Shown one piece after another: positions 33,355 through 44,146 of a stretch of DNA of 64,000 nt. The stretch comes from Bilabrum cf. latius. Taxonomy: Eukaryota; Bigyra: Bicosoecida; Bigyra; Bicosoecida. The position numbers and the translations under genes were made by a program. The notes below the pieces were generated by a model. The model ran no database searches. It was not told where the DNA came from and saw nothing but the letters and a program-made list of their open reading frames with translations. Numbering within the stretch: position 1 is the stretch's first letter; every line of letters begins with the position of its first letter. Location of the stretch: the NCBI GenBank assembly GCA_965178125.1, contig OZ237737.1, forward strand, positions 248,001 to 312,000, written 5' to 3'.

Positions 33355-33703
33355 GTCCTCCCCTGGGGAGATGACACGCAGGGCACGGTGCCTCTGTGAA
33401 ACATTTGTTTCATCAAGAGATTGTTGTACGCGCCTTGATGACGGAAACAGCACGGCCTACCAGTTGCACACCGATCCGATCCGATCCTCGCCAAGTCCAC
33501 CTACGGGCTACATGCCACCACGTTCTCCCTCTCAGCAGACCATGCTCATCGCTCAGACGCTCATCATTTCATTCGACGTCAACAACGAATGCGACTCTGT
33601 CTCCTCCTACATGCCGTCATTTAGATCTAGGCATCATTTGTGTGCTAGATTGCAGCCTGGTGGAACGAATCGGCACGCATTGCAATCCACTGCACCGCCC
33701 GTT
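33355..33703. other. Convergent intergenic region, no gene seen
   Basis: A 349-bp region between the TGA of the FMN reductase (+) and the TGA of the NUDT16-like gene (-). It should contain both 3' untranslated regions. Confidence 0.6.
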
Positions 33704-34663
33704 TCACTCTCTCAGGAGGCACCCTGCGGTTTCCGCGAGGACCTTGTGCCTGCGCTCGGCTTGCTGCACAGCGGAGCGAAGGTCTGCCGCCGGGACCAGG
33801 TCTCGCATCCGCAGCGCGTACAGTAGTTGTTCCCTGGCGTTGAACGCAATGTTGTTGGCCAGGAACATGGGCAGTCCCATGTCGCGGCCCGGCCGGTGCT
33901 TTCTCTAGAACGTGCCGAGCGGCGCTCGGACGATACCAAACGTTTCTTTGCCCCAGTCTCGGCACTCCAGCGCAGACTTTTCGAGGGCGAATAAGTCCTG
34001 TTCTGAGACTTCTATCGCAAAGAAGTTCAGGAGGCACTTGCTGTCGGGCCTGCGCATGACACATAGCTAGTGTTTCGGCTACGGAACGATGAGCCCATCC
34101 GGAGCTCCGATCTCCTCCTTGAGCTCCCTTGCCAAAGCTTCCGTCACTGTCTCGCCCGGATCTACACCGCCGCCAGGGAATCCGATCCTACCGTCGTCAC
34201 GCACTATCATGAGCGCTACATTAGGACACGGATGGCCGTCGATCTTGCAGCCAGACGTACTGCAATATATCATTGCATGAACTGCATGACACCAACCGTC
34301 TTTTCGCACGTCTGCAGCCATCACTTCCTCCTAGGATGCTTTGATATATGTTTCGGTTTCCTTGACCGAAAATGGTGGGAGAGCACTTGACAGCGGTGTC
34401 CCCTTTGGATGCAGCACCTCACGAACATGGCTCCGCTCGATCGGCCGCTCACTAATGTTCTTCCCAAGCCATACTGGTGTCCTGTCCTTTATTTTATTTA
34501 CCTGTCCTGCATCGCATCGGGTGCTTGACCCGGCGAATGTAACACATGTTGCGGCAGCAAACCCACTTGCGGCAACTACACTCGTTCGCAACGAAGCGGC
34601 ACCCCATGCTTGTCTTGCCAGACGATATCTGCTCTATAAAATTCTGCGGACACGCAAACGCAT
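33704..34663 (-). CDS. NUDT16-like Nudix hydrolase with putative mitochondrial presequence
   Basis: A 319-residue intronless frame from ATG 34663 to TGA. The C-terminal 200 residues match NUDT16: WCHAVHAMIYC, the Nudix box GGGVDPGETVTEALARELKEEIG (GX5EX7REUXEEXGU), FGIVRAPLGTF and FLANNIAFNAREQLLYAL. NUDT16 enzymes decap snoRNA/mRNA and hydrolyse (d)IDP. The first about 30 residues are Arg-rich and lack acidic residues (MRLRVRRIL-TAG-SRYRLARQAW), a classical mitochondrial targeting pattern. A linker of about 75 residues follows. Five TAGs are in frame: 34634-34636, 34331-34333, 34079-34081, 34070-34072 and 33906-33908. Three of them fall inside the Nudix domain. A later start at ATG 34321 would give the usual NUDT16 length, but the read-through N-terminus is continuous and sensible. 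Confidence 0.85.
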
Positions 34664-34826
34664 CTTGATGAAGAGATCAGGCGGGGGTTTGTTTGATGGA
34701 GACATCCACGCCGTCGTTCTCGCCAGGCTGGATTCCCGGAACTGGAACTTCGGGCCAGCGCACACTGGCAGCCGTAGCTACCGACATGAGCTAATCAAGA
34801 GCCCATCCCCGCGCAAAGCCTCTCGT

Positions 34827-35122
34827 TCACGAACTTGTCTCTGCAACCAGGAGCCTTTCCAGCGATACGCGATCCAATTCGTTGACACCTGCAGCCAGCC
34901 GGGGCGATCCCCCTGCGGTCACCTCGATCCACCACTCGCGCTCGCTCCCCAGAAGCAGCTGCTCTCGCAGGGTATCTGCGCCCAGCGGCAACTTCCTGTC
35001 GTCCCACAGCGGACTGTCGTCCGCCAAACCGGAACCAGCGGCACGGATCGCCTCCATGTCCGGTGGAAGCCCAACCCAAGTACAGCCACCTTCCCCACGC
35101 CCATGCCCACGCCCACGCCCAC

Positions 35123-35201
<79 letters not shown>

Positions 35202-35364
35202 CCTGCCACCAGGTCCGCGATCAATACTCGGTGCCGATATCTCGTCCATAGCAGGGCGCGTGCCCCCGATCCCCGCGAGCCTAAGGGACAGAAGCACCGC
35301 TGCTGCCCCCCGCACAACGCAGGGTGGGCGAAACCGCTCTGGCGATTGCGCGGAAGCACCGCCC

Positions 35365-35403
<39 letters not shown>

Positions 35404-36824
35404 CTCGCGAGCTACCTACCTTTCACGACCATACTCCCTCCTATGTCTCGATCGCTGGTGCTGGTGTCCCCAATTGTTCCCTCGATCCATGGGCGGCACA
35501 GGCGCTTGCACTCAGCGACCAACCCGGTCCTCTCCGCGCATGCCGCCAGCACCGGTTGCAACCGCCTGTCCTTTCCCCACAATCGGAGCCACTCAAGGCG
35601 CGGGGTCAGAAGCGGGTCGGAGAGGGATGGGGGAGTGCCGCTCGCGACTGAATCCGAGGCGCTCCGAGCCGAACCTGAAGCGCCGCGAGCAGACGCCTCG
35701 GCACGCGCACCCCCAACAAGCCGACTTGATTTGCATTCCGAGTCGGCAGTGCTGTCTTTAGCGCGGGCCAACAGACGGTCCACGGCCTCTGCAGCAGCTG
35801 CGTCTGCCTCGCACAGGTGCTCCAGCAGGATAGGGGGCGGAGGCGGTGCTTTCCAAGCCCGTGCTGGTGACACTCTGGATTCGCAGGTTGCTTCAGATGG
35901 CAGTATGCCCGAGTCCGCGTGCTCGAGGTTGTGGGCGAGCAGGCAGCATGCGAGCAGAATGACGCGGGAGCTTGCCGCGGGCGGGGCCTCGGCGGTTGCT
36001 CGAGCACTTGCTCGCCATGCCTCGCACGCGAGAGCGAGCATGTCAACGAGAGCCGTGCCGCCGCTGGAGCTGGAGCTGGAGCGCGCCCTCTCTGTCCCTG
36101 CGGCGGGAACTGCGGACGCGGCATCACTAGGCGGGCTGCCGAGCGCGGCGGCCAAGCCGACCCGTCCATCATCACAGTCGCCATCACAGTCTCTGCCACC
36201 GACAGAGCCACCGCTGCCACGCGGTGGTTCAAGTGAACCCACCCTCTCCGAGTCGGAGTGAGCAGGGGCACTACCAGGTACTCGCGGCAACCTTAAGCCT
36301 TCTAAAATACCTGGAGACATTGCTTTTCCTCGAAGAAGTAAGCTCGCAAGTCCTAGCGCAATGTCTTGGGCGGCTTGTGTAGACCTCCAGTCTGACTCTA
36401 TCCCGGCTGCTCTTGCTACCTAAAGCATCACAATCTCTCCCTGCATGGATATATCCAGACATTTCTTACGTATTTCGTTGAAACAAGCGAGCCTAAGCGA
36501 CTCCCAATGTGTCGTGTCGTACAGGTCTGTCGGCGGCAATTGAAGCAGCGACGCTGTATACACCTCAAGTGGCTTTGTTGCGGACTAGAATGCCTAAATT
36601 GCTGCATCAATTGCACGCTCTGATGCGTCAAAGTCCGGCAGTGCCCCCCAAGATCCATTTATTCCGCCAAACTCAATTGCAACACCAGTCTCCACTTGCA
36701 TTCCACCGTCGGCACTCCATAGAACCTCATCTTCAGAGCCATTGTCTCCCCATCCTGCAAGAATACTTTCAAATCCTTCAAACACTACGCGTGGAAGCCA
36801 CCTGTCTCGACTATTGGAAGACAT
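34827..36824 (-). CDS. Unknown protein with His-Gly repeat and poly-Ala tract
   Basis: A 665-residue frame from ATG 36824 to TGA. The N-terminal 180 residues look globular (RWLPRVVFEGFESILAGWGDNGSEDE, VYTASLLQLPPTDLYDTTHWESLRLACFNEIRKKCLD, ALGLASLLLRGKAMSPGILEG). The middle is helical and Ala-rich (LVDMLALACEAWRASARATAE, ILLEHLCEADAAAAEAVDRLLARAKD), possibly armadillo-like. Poly-Ala and then about 15 His-Gly dipeptides follow before a C-terminal region (REQLLLGSEREWWIEVTAGGSP). The (HG)n stretch could bind metal ions, but it arises from a CCCATG microsatellite and may be neutral. Four TAGs are in frame (36591-36593, 36582-36584, 36420-36422, 35412-35414). No family was recognised. It is head-to-head with the NDUFAF8-like gene, with 118 bp between start codons. 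Confidence 0.6.
35100..35203. repeat. CCCATG hexanucleotide microsatellite
   Basis: About 17 copies of a CCCATG/CCCACG hexamer. On the minus strand they encode the His-Gly (and Arg-Gly) dipeptide repeat of the unknown 665-residue protein. Confidence 0.95.
35369..35403. repeat. CAG/CTG microsatellite
   Basis: Eleven or twelve CAG units on the plus strand. In the minus-strand gene frame they are GCT codons for poly-Ala, a few codons after the in-frame TAG at 35412-35414. Confidence 0.9.
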
Positions 36825-36942
36825 TCAATGGAAAGTTGCTGTTGTGTTCGTACGACTCCGAATCTCCAATTGTACAGTAAATATATTGGTATATTTTGAT
36901 ACTCCGGTGATCCGACACACGTCAACCTCTACAAATCAAGAA

Positions 36943-37389
36943 ATGGCGTCGCTTAGGAGAACCCCACTGAAGATCTCGGCGGTATTTGGAGAAATGACAG
37001 TTATGTGCCCCGCATAGGTGAGAATAGATCTGTACTCGTGCTTTCTAAGCAGTTTCGAGCGCCTTGCATCCGAAACCAACGAGGACCTCGATTTCTTCGC
37101 CCCCACATCGCAGATTGTAGGCTATGGCGCGTGTGTCGTCAAGAATATGAACAATCTCCAGAAGGACCAGTGCCAAAAAGAGTTCATGCAGCTTCGACAA
37201 TGTGCGGGCACGGCCATTGTGAGTTCGACCATCTGCACTACGTTGTAGTGCATGATTCTGCTTTGCCAAAGGCTGTTGTGATTTATTCATGCTCTCATAA
37301 GGCTAACATAACCGTTTTCCTCCAATACGTTGCTTGCATTCTATTGTCCGCAGAAGAAAGGGCGCGCCGCCCGCATGATGGGCAGGTGA
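36943..37389 (+). CDS. NDUFAF8-like mitochondrial complex I assembly factor
   Basis: Exons 36943-37218 and 37354-37389 (phase 0) give 103 residues. SFERLASETNEDLDFFAPTSQIVGYGACVVKNMNNLQKDQCQKEFMQLRQC keeps the three Cys and the spacing of NDUFAF8 (human YGRCVQ...SKDFCAREFEALRSC), a small twin-Cys helix-hairpin intermembrane-space protein that stabilises NDUFAF5 during complex I assembly. The exon 2 tail KKGRAARMMGR aligns with its basic end. A TAG at 37015-37017 (MCPA-TAG-VRIDL) is in frame. The same bases, TAG|GTGAGA, resemble a splice donor, but splicing there would break the frame, so read-through is preferred. The gene is too short and spliced to be found by length alone. It shares a 118-bp divergent promoter region with the unknown 665-residue gene. 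Confidence 0.75.
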
Positions 37390-37814
37390 TGCTTGCAGTT
37401 GCTGTTCAAGCTGCTGTCATCGTCGTCAGCGGTCGAGCCAGTCGTGGATTCGGCCCTGATGCTTGGCGCTGCATGCCTCTGCTTCGCTGCACAGGCGCAT
37501 GTAATTGTTGTTAAGTGTGTGATTTCGTTTGGGCTCGGGGCGGCGCTACTGCTCCTCGACGCCACACATGGCTACTCTTCGTTCCTCTCTTCCGCTGACT
37601 AGGCTCCCCCCAGCCAATGCTCACTCCACTAAGGAAAGTTACATTCACACGTATGACAAGAATTCAACGGCACGCTATATTCCAGTCGTAGGCTTACCCT
37701 TCTGCACACGCCACTAGCAGCAGCCGACCTCAGAAATCGCAGCACCGGCACTAGCTCTGCAACAATGGCTTCCACGACCACCGCGACCAGAACCACCAAC
37801 ACTGGCACTGGCGA
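37390..37814. other. Convergent intergenic region, no gene seen
   Basis: A 425-bp region between the TGA of the NDUFAF8-like gene (+) and the TGA of the sulfate transporter gene (-). Short ORFs here show no family signature. Confidence 0.5.
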
Positions 37815-40800
37815 TCACTCCTGCTTCTCATCAGCCTGTTCAGACTCCCCAGCATCCTCACCCAGCTGGGACGATGCCCTGGCCCTTCGGCTCCTGGCCC
37901 GCTGCACCTCGGCAGCCGCCTCCTGCCGGGCGTCCGCCGCTGCCGCATCCTGAGCCAGCACCGCGGCGCCCACGAGTTCCGCTGCGAACTTGGCGCTCTC
38001 CGCGGACGCGGCCCGCTCCTGCCGAATGGCGGCTGCCGCCGGGCCAGTGCCCAGAGCCAGCTGGCTCTGGCTCCCGCTCCCGCTCGCGGGCGATGCAGGG
38101 CCGGTCCCTGCTGGGAACCCGTCCGCACCAGCTGCTCCTGCTGCTCCCCCATCGCCCAGCTCCCCTGTGCCGACCTCCAGTCCCGTTTCGTCGTCAAGGC
38201 GGAGTGACACGCCCCCAGTGGACATGGCACTCGCCAGTCTCGGCCCCCCGTCAGCTGAACCCGCACCCACCGTGAACCGCCCCGCGGGCCCGTCCCCTCC
38301 CCCGTTGTTCCCTGGGCTGCTGACGGACCCGCTGACCAGCCTGCCCAGCACCTCCCCCCTGGCGCTGTACGACCGGTCACAGTATGCCCCCCGGAAGATG
38401 GAGGCCTGCTTCCATGCGATACTGCGGCCGATCACCGCATCGATGGCCGCGGTGACTGTGAGGAACACGGCACCGTCCCCGTCCAGACCCCGCTGGGACA
38501 CCGCAGCCCTCACTACGGAGTCTTCGTCCGCCTCTTGTTCCCCAGCTTCTCCCTTCGACTCGGCTTCCTCCTGCTGTTCTCCAGGCGGCGCGTGGGTGAT
38601 GTCCGTGGGCGCGACAGCTGCAGCGGCCGATGCAGCTCCCCCCTCCGCCGCCCCTATCGTTCCCTGGCCCTGGCCCTGGCCCTGGCCCTGGCTCTGGGGG
38701 GGCGCACCACCCTCACTGCCTTCGCCTCTGCCGGCCCCCGCACCCATGGCCTGCTTGATGCCGAACCGCTCGAAGACGTCGCGCACCGGGCCAGGGAGAG
38801 CCGCGAAATACAGCCTCACGCCGCACTTGCGGAACACCTTGATCGTGCTGTCCAGCTCCTGGCAGGCGCTCGTGTCGATCGTGTTGATGCGGCACCCATC
38901 CACCACCACGGCACGCAGAACCTCCTGGTGCTCCTCCTCGCCCCCCTCCAGCCCGGGCCCACCAGCAGATGGTAGCGGCACCATCCCGGCCCCTTTGGCC
39001 ACCTGCGGCCCATCGATCTCGGCCATGTCCACCCCGGCCCCTTTGCCCCGCCTGCGACGCGCCTGGATGCCCTCAGACACGATGGCGGCCGCCACGTCAT
39101 CGTCGTCATCACGGGATGGGGCGTCCTACCTCGCGCCTGCCTGCCCCGCCTCCAGGTCGATACCGGGCGGGGCGCTGCCACCTGCCTGGTCCTCGCCTGT
39201 TTTGACTCTCACCCTCTTCTTGTACTTGTACTCGCCCGCACCAGACGCGCGGCTGCTGGCGCGGGACCGGTCGCCCGCTTTGTTCCCTAGGCCCTCCACC
39301 CCGACCCCGCTGGCGTCCTCGCTGCCCTTGGCCTCCGCACCATCTCCAGCGAGGTGAGCGCCACCCTGTCCACCAGACGAGGCCTCCAGCGAGGACGAAG
39401 AAGAAGACGGCTTCACCACCGCCGCCGCCTCCCCACCCCCGCAGCACACCGACCCGCCTGCAGCACCCGCATCCACCGCACCCGCGGCCTGCTCCTGCGC
39501 AGCCGCCTCTTCGAGCTCCTCCGCCCTGACCACCTCCTGCAGCCGGGCCCCGAGCAGCCGCATCAGGTGCTTGGAGACGACCTTGACGTTGCCAAAGTTC
39601 AGCTCGCCGTCTACGCGCAGCACCACCACGCCGGGCACGCGGTGCGTCTGGGGGTACCTTTGGGCATGGACAAAGACGTCAGTGCCCGGCAGCCTGCCCA
39701 GCTCGGTGATTCTCGGCTGAAAGGACCGGTAGATGAGCAGCACCAGAGAGAAGGCGACGGAGATGATGATGCCGTTATCGATGCCCGTCAGCAGCGTCAC
39801 CACGAACGTGAACATGAACTGCGCAAAGTCCATGTGGCTGACCCTCCAGAGCAGCATGGCGTCCTTCCACTTGACCAGGCTCTGAGTGGATGCCAGCACC
39901 ATCGCGGCGAGGACCGTCTTGGGCAGCTGCTCGAAGGCGGGCGCCACTGCGAGCACCACGAGCACCATCATGAGGCCCGTGATGATCACGGCCATGGGCG
40001 TCTTGGCACCAATCTCCGCGTTCACCGCCGTCCGGGTGAATGAACCAGAGGGTGGGTACGCCGAGAAGAAGCTGCCCACGGTGGAGGCTGCCCCGAGCGC
40101 CACCAGCTCGATGTTGGCCGACACCTCCTCGTTGGCCTCCTTGGCGAAACTGAGCGCAAGAGAGATGCTGCCCACGTACGCGATGAGCGCCAGGACGGCG
40201 GACTGCGGCAGGAGCTCCCAGAACTAGCCCATAGATTTTAAGGGGAACCCTGCGGCAGGGAAGCCCGCGGGGATATCGCCCACCACGGTCACTCCCTCGT
40301 CTTTGAAGCCTACTGCGACGGAGAGTCCGATGCAGAGACCCACCACGATCAGCTGGATGGGGAACCACTTGGGGGGAGGCTTGCCGGGCTCCCCGCAGGG
40401 CCACAGCCCGCAGAGGTGGATGTACTTGAAGCCAACGAGCACCACCAGAGCGCATATACCCACGATGGCGGTGAGCCCGTGGGCCTTGCCCAGGTTCGCG
40501 AACACGATGTACACGTTGTCGTAGAACTGGTCACCACCGTCCATGTCTATGCCCAGGAAGTCCCTCAGCTGCGAGGCCACGATGATGAACGCGGCGGCGC
40601 TCACAAATCCGCTCATGACCGGCCACGAGAGAAGGTTCGCCACGAACCCGAGCCGCAGGGCCCCGCACACGACGAGCACGATCCCAGAGACGAAGGAAAG
40701 CGCGATGGTCAGCTGGATGCGGTCGGCCTCCGTGGCGGGCCCGAGGCTGGTGACGATCTGGTTGATGAGGATGGAGGGTGGGGCCACGGGCCCGGGGGCT

Positions 40801-41318
40801 ACCTTCGTGGAAGAGGCCAGCAGGGCATACACGAAGAGCGGAATTGTCGACGAATACAGCCCGTAGATGGGAGGCAGGCCCGCGAGCACGGCGTATGCCA
40901 TGGACTGAGGAATGAGCAGCACGCCGACCGAGAGTCCGGCCATGACGTCGCTGAACGCCGTCTGGCCAGTGTACTTGGGAAGCCACTGCACGATCGGTAT
41001 CTGGTCCAGAGACATCTGACACCAATTTCTTATGAAAGACCAAGCCTCTGCCACGGTCACGTCGTCCGGGACACTCTCCTCAAACACTTTCGAATGCGCC
41101 ACAACCCGCCGCGTCCGCCTGCCCTGCAGCAATTTGCCCGACGGGTCATCCGGGTCGATGCTGCCGTCACTGTGATATCCATCGTTTCCTGGCCTGCTAG
41201 GTGCCGTGCTGCCATCAATGGTGCGGTGCATCGGTGCTTCTCGAGAATCGTGACGCGCCGGTACAGTAGCCGGGGACCCAGCAGCGAGCCGCCTGCTGCT
41301 GTCACCAGAGCCACTCAT
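37815..41318 (-). CDS. SLC26/SulP anion (sulfate) transporter with STAS domain
   Basis: A 1,167-residue intronless frame from ATG 41318 to TGA. The transporter half starts with the SulP signature region (WLPKYTGQTAFSDVMAGLSVGVLLIPQSMAYAVLAGLPPIYGLYSS). About a dozen hydrophobic segments follow, including SMAYAVLAG, GFVSAAAFIIVASQL and ALGAASTVGSFFSAYPPSGSFTRTAVN. The cytosolic part is a STAS domain (VVLRVDGELNFGN...VVVDGCRINTIDTSACQELDSTI) interrupted by a roughly 230-residue Gly/Ser/Ala-rich insertion, and a long disordered tail follows. SulP proteins carry sulfate or other anions across membranes. Two TAGs are in frame. Codon 365 (40224-40226) lies just before a membrane segment, and codon 731 (39126-39128) lies inside the STAS insertion. 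Without read-through the transporter would lose five or more membrane segments and the STAS domain. Confidence 0.93.
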
Positions 41319-41653
41319 GTGAAAGGTTGTAGCAACTTATCACCGACAGCAGGTGATTCTGCAATTGATGCTTCTTCGCAGCACCACAAGATTCGATTGC
41401 AAGATCAGCTGTTGGTGTTGTTCGAACTGGAAGCCACCCCAGCAGAAAAAGGCAGTGCCTGAGCAAGGTTTACAAAACAACCGTACGAAGAAGCACGCGA
41501 AGACCTCGAAAGCGCTCTGTAGTATATTCAGCTCAGTGCACTGTACTTCGATGTAGTTTCCGTCGATGGGCGGCGCCGCGCACCGTTGCCCGGAACCGCA
41601 CAACGACTTGGGCTAACCTCTCGAACGCACACGGGCCACGCGTGGTCAACTCA
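41319..41653. other. Intergenic region, no gene seen
   Basis: A 335-bp spacer between two minus-strand genes: the upstream region of the SulP transporter and the 3' end of the CinA/nucleotidyltransferase gene. No conserved ORF was found. Confidence 0.6.
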
Positions 41654-43972
41654 TCAGAATCCCCTAGACTGCCCGCTCTTCCCTGGCCTGCTGGCCTGTC
41701 CCAGAGTCCGGGCCGATTCCCGGATGTGTGTGCTGGACTGGTTCAGGCGGAAAAGCCTCTCGGGGATCCCGATGAACATGGGGGACACACCGTCCCGGAA
41801 CATGGCCGGGATGTGGTCCCGCAGGTCCGCCACAGTGCGAAACACACCCTCCTGCTCCTGCTCCTGCTCCTTTTCCTTCTACTTCTCGTCCCCCTGCTCC
41901 TCTTCTCGCCCCGCCACCACGAACCGACACCCCTTCTCCCGCAGCGCCGCCAGAGCGACCACCACTCCTGAAACTGTTCCCCCGAAGTATTTGGGATCCA
42001 GCACGCGCTTGGCCGTATCGTACCCCACCACGAACCAGCACCCAGGGAACAAGCGGGCTTTTCCGTCGAAGAGAGGCTCCCCCGTGCACACCAACGGCCA
42101 CCGTCGCCCCGACACGCCCGTCAGCGGGGCCCCGTACGTGCGGGCCAGTCCGCCCGCACTGATCGTGTCCTATCTCCGCAGCGGGGGGGTCATGATCGGC
42201 AGGCTTGCCGAGCGAGCGGCTGTCCCGTCCATTGCTTTCGATGGGACAGCTCCAGTTCCTGCTTCTGCTTTGGATTCGGATCCAGACGAAGAGGGCCGCG
42301 CCTCCGTCCGAGAACGCTTGGCGGCAGGGGGCTCGCTGCCCTGGCCCTGGCCCTGGCCCTGCCCTTGATCTTGATCTTGATCTTGATCTTGATCTTCACC
42401 CCCCTATGGGAGGAGGCCCAGCAGATCAAGAGGGTCCACGAACTGACCCACCCGCTCCAGCAGCTGGTCCCGAGACATGGTCGGCTTGTCCGCATTGCGC
42501 ACCGCCAGCTCGAACACCCCGGGAGGCAGACCATCCTCCCCATCATCCCTTTTCTCCCGCCCATCGCCCTTGCCTGTGTCCCCTCCTCCGGCACTCGAGG
42601 CTCGTTCCCTTTTCCCCAGTCCATCGGACCAGGAGTCAGCCACGCAGTCCTGGCCAGCAACCCTGGCAGCTGACTCCACCACCAACCTTGCCGCGACCGT
42701 GCGACGGGCAGCCTGCATCATCTCTTCGTGACCCGCGTGAAACGGTCGAAACGACCCAGGGCACACAACAGTCCCCGGGGGCAGGCACGCCCCGCGCAGC
42801 ACGCTGTACCGCCGACCCTCTGGCTCACCTTCCGGTGCGCTAGTAGCCGCCGCCTCTGCGGGCGCGCTTGCCTGCCCGCCGGCTCCAGAGCTGGCTTGGG
42901 AGGATGCCGAGGAGGAGGAGGAGGAGGAGGCGGAGGCGGAGGAGGATGAGGATGGGGGTGCATTAGGTGTGCCGAGTGACGAGTGCACCTCTATCACCTC
43001 GATCTGGCCCCAATCGTCCCATCCTAGCTACGATCCTACTGGTGCCGCAGCGGAACCGTGCGCGGCGCCAGGGCCAACCTCTCCGGTTCCACCCCGGCTC
43101 GAAGCAGCCGCGCTCTGTTGTCCAGCCAGCGGCTCTCCCCTGCTTCGCTTCGTCCCACCGGTACCGGCTGGTGTCTTTGCTTTGGCGCTGGACTCGGAGC
43201 TGATGCTGCTGCTGCTCCCCCTGCTGTTTGTGCCGTCCACTGGCAGAGCAGGCACAGCTCTGGCTGCAAACAGCACGGTGTTCGGTCCTCCCGACGGGGA
43301 TTCCTATTCCGAGTCGAAGAGGCCCTCCAGGAAGTCTCCTGCGTGGCGCACCTGCACTTGCGCTCGCACAAAGCCGCACGCGCGGAGGCTGGCCTCTAGG
43401 TCGGCTGCCACTGGATCGCACCCCATGCTGCGGGCGAGAACTGCGGCAGATAAAATAGCCACGGCTTCGTCCTCGTCCTCCCTGGATGTGCTCGCCTCCT
43501 TGTTGAGGACCATCTGCGCTCCAACCTGCCGAGCCTATCCGTGGGCAGCAACGAACGCGCGGTGCTAGCCGCGCTTCGGCCGGTTGGACCGCAACGCAGC
43601 GGTTATGCCAAGACCAATGGGAGATCCTGCTGCCAGGTCCTCCAGTGACTGACCTGATCTGCTCCAAAGCAACTGCGCACGCGATCCAGCCGACTGTGCT
43701 AACCGCGCAGCAGCATCTTGGGAGCAGAACGATGACTGCAGCTGCGTAACGTCCACCGTAGATGCGATACCGTAGTTGATCTGGGCTTCCATTAATAAGC
43801 CTGAAGCCCCTGGCAATCGAGTTATTTCAGCAGCAAGCGTGCCGGCTTGAGCACCAAGAATCACAACCATGTGACCTCTGTTTGCTTCGATTAGCCTCTT
43901 GCATGCCGATTTAACCAGATCAGGAAATCGTGACATGCTTGCCAGCGTCTTAACCTTTGTATGCCAGGTCAA
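41654..43972 (-). CDS. CinA-like domain fused to nucleotidyltransferase (At2g01220-type)
   Basis: A 772-residue frame from ATG 43972 to TGA. The N-terminal third resembles a CinA/NMN-deamidase-like domain (LGAQAGTLAAEITRLPGASGLLMEAQINYG, GLGITAALRSNRPKRG, EDEDEAVAILSAAVLARSMG). The C-terminal part is a cytidylyltransferase-like nucleotidyltransferase with VCPGSFRPFHAGHEEMM (HxGH motif), VRNADKPTMSRDQLLERVGQF and FPGCWFVVGYDTAKRVLDPKYFGG. It ends in LFRLNQSSTHIRESA with the ISSTxxR-type motif. The same domain order occurs in the plant protein At2g01220. Adenylylation of a pyridine nucleotide or a related substrate is inferred only. Seven in-frame TAGs join it: 43565, 43535, 43301, 43025, 42404, 42170 and 41879. 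It includes Asp-Gln and Gly-Gln dipeptide repeats from a GATCAA/GGGCAG microsatellite. Confidence 0.85.
42338..42398. repeat. CCCTGG and GATCTT hexanucleotide microsatellites
   Basis: Adjacent CCCTGG and TTGATC hexamer runs. On the minus strand they encode the (DQ)n(GQ)n dipeptide tract in the CinA/nucleotidyltransferase protein, shortly after the in-frame TAG at 42404-42406. Confidence 0.85.
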
Positions 43973-44146
43973 ATGCCCGGATCCAGCGGATCACAGCCCC
44001 ATCCGCGAATTTCACGATTCCGAATCTTAACACCACAGCACATTAATCGCACTATAGGGATGGTAAAGAGATATGTAGACTGTGTCTGTTTTTATTTTGT
44101 TGTATTGTGCTGTATACTGCGTATCAGTTGGATGATACAGTCCTAC

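Noticed and set aside
34341-35651. A 436-residue plus-strand ORF over the CCCATG microsatellite
   Set aside because: It is rich in Pro/Met/His repeats from the microsatellite and overlaps the minus-strand NUDT16-like and 665-residue genes, which have domain homology or consistent composition. I treat it as a shadow ORF.
37000-37064. An extra intron in the NDUFAF8-like gene using the donor at 37018 (TAG|GTGAGA) and the acceptor AAGCAG
   Set aside because: The splice would put the conserved FERLASETN region out of frame. Direct read-through of the TAG keeps it in frame.
37990-39357. A 455-residue plus-strand ORF antisense to the SulP STAS region
   Set aside because: A Ser/Pro-rich mirror of the Gly/Ala-rich minus-strand coding sequence. 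No motifs.
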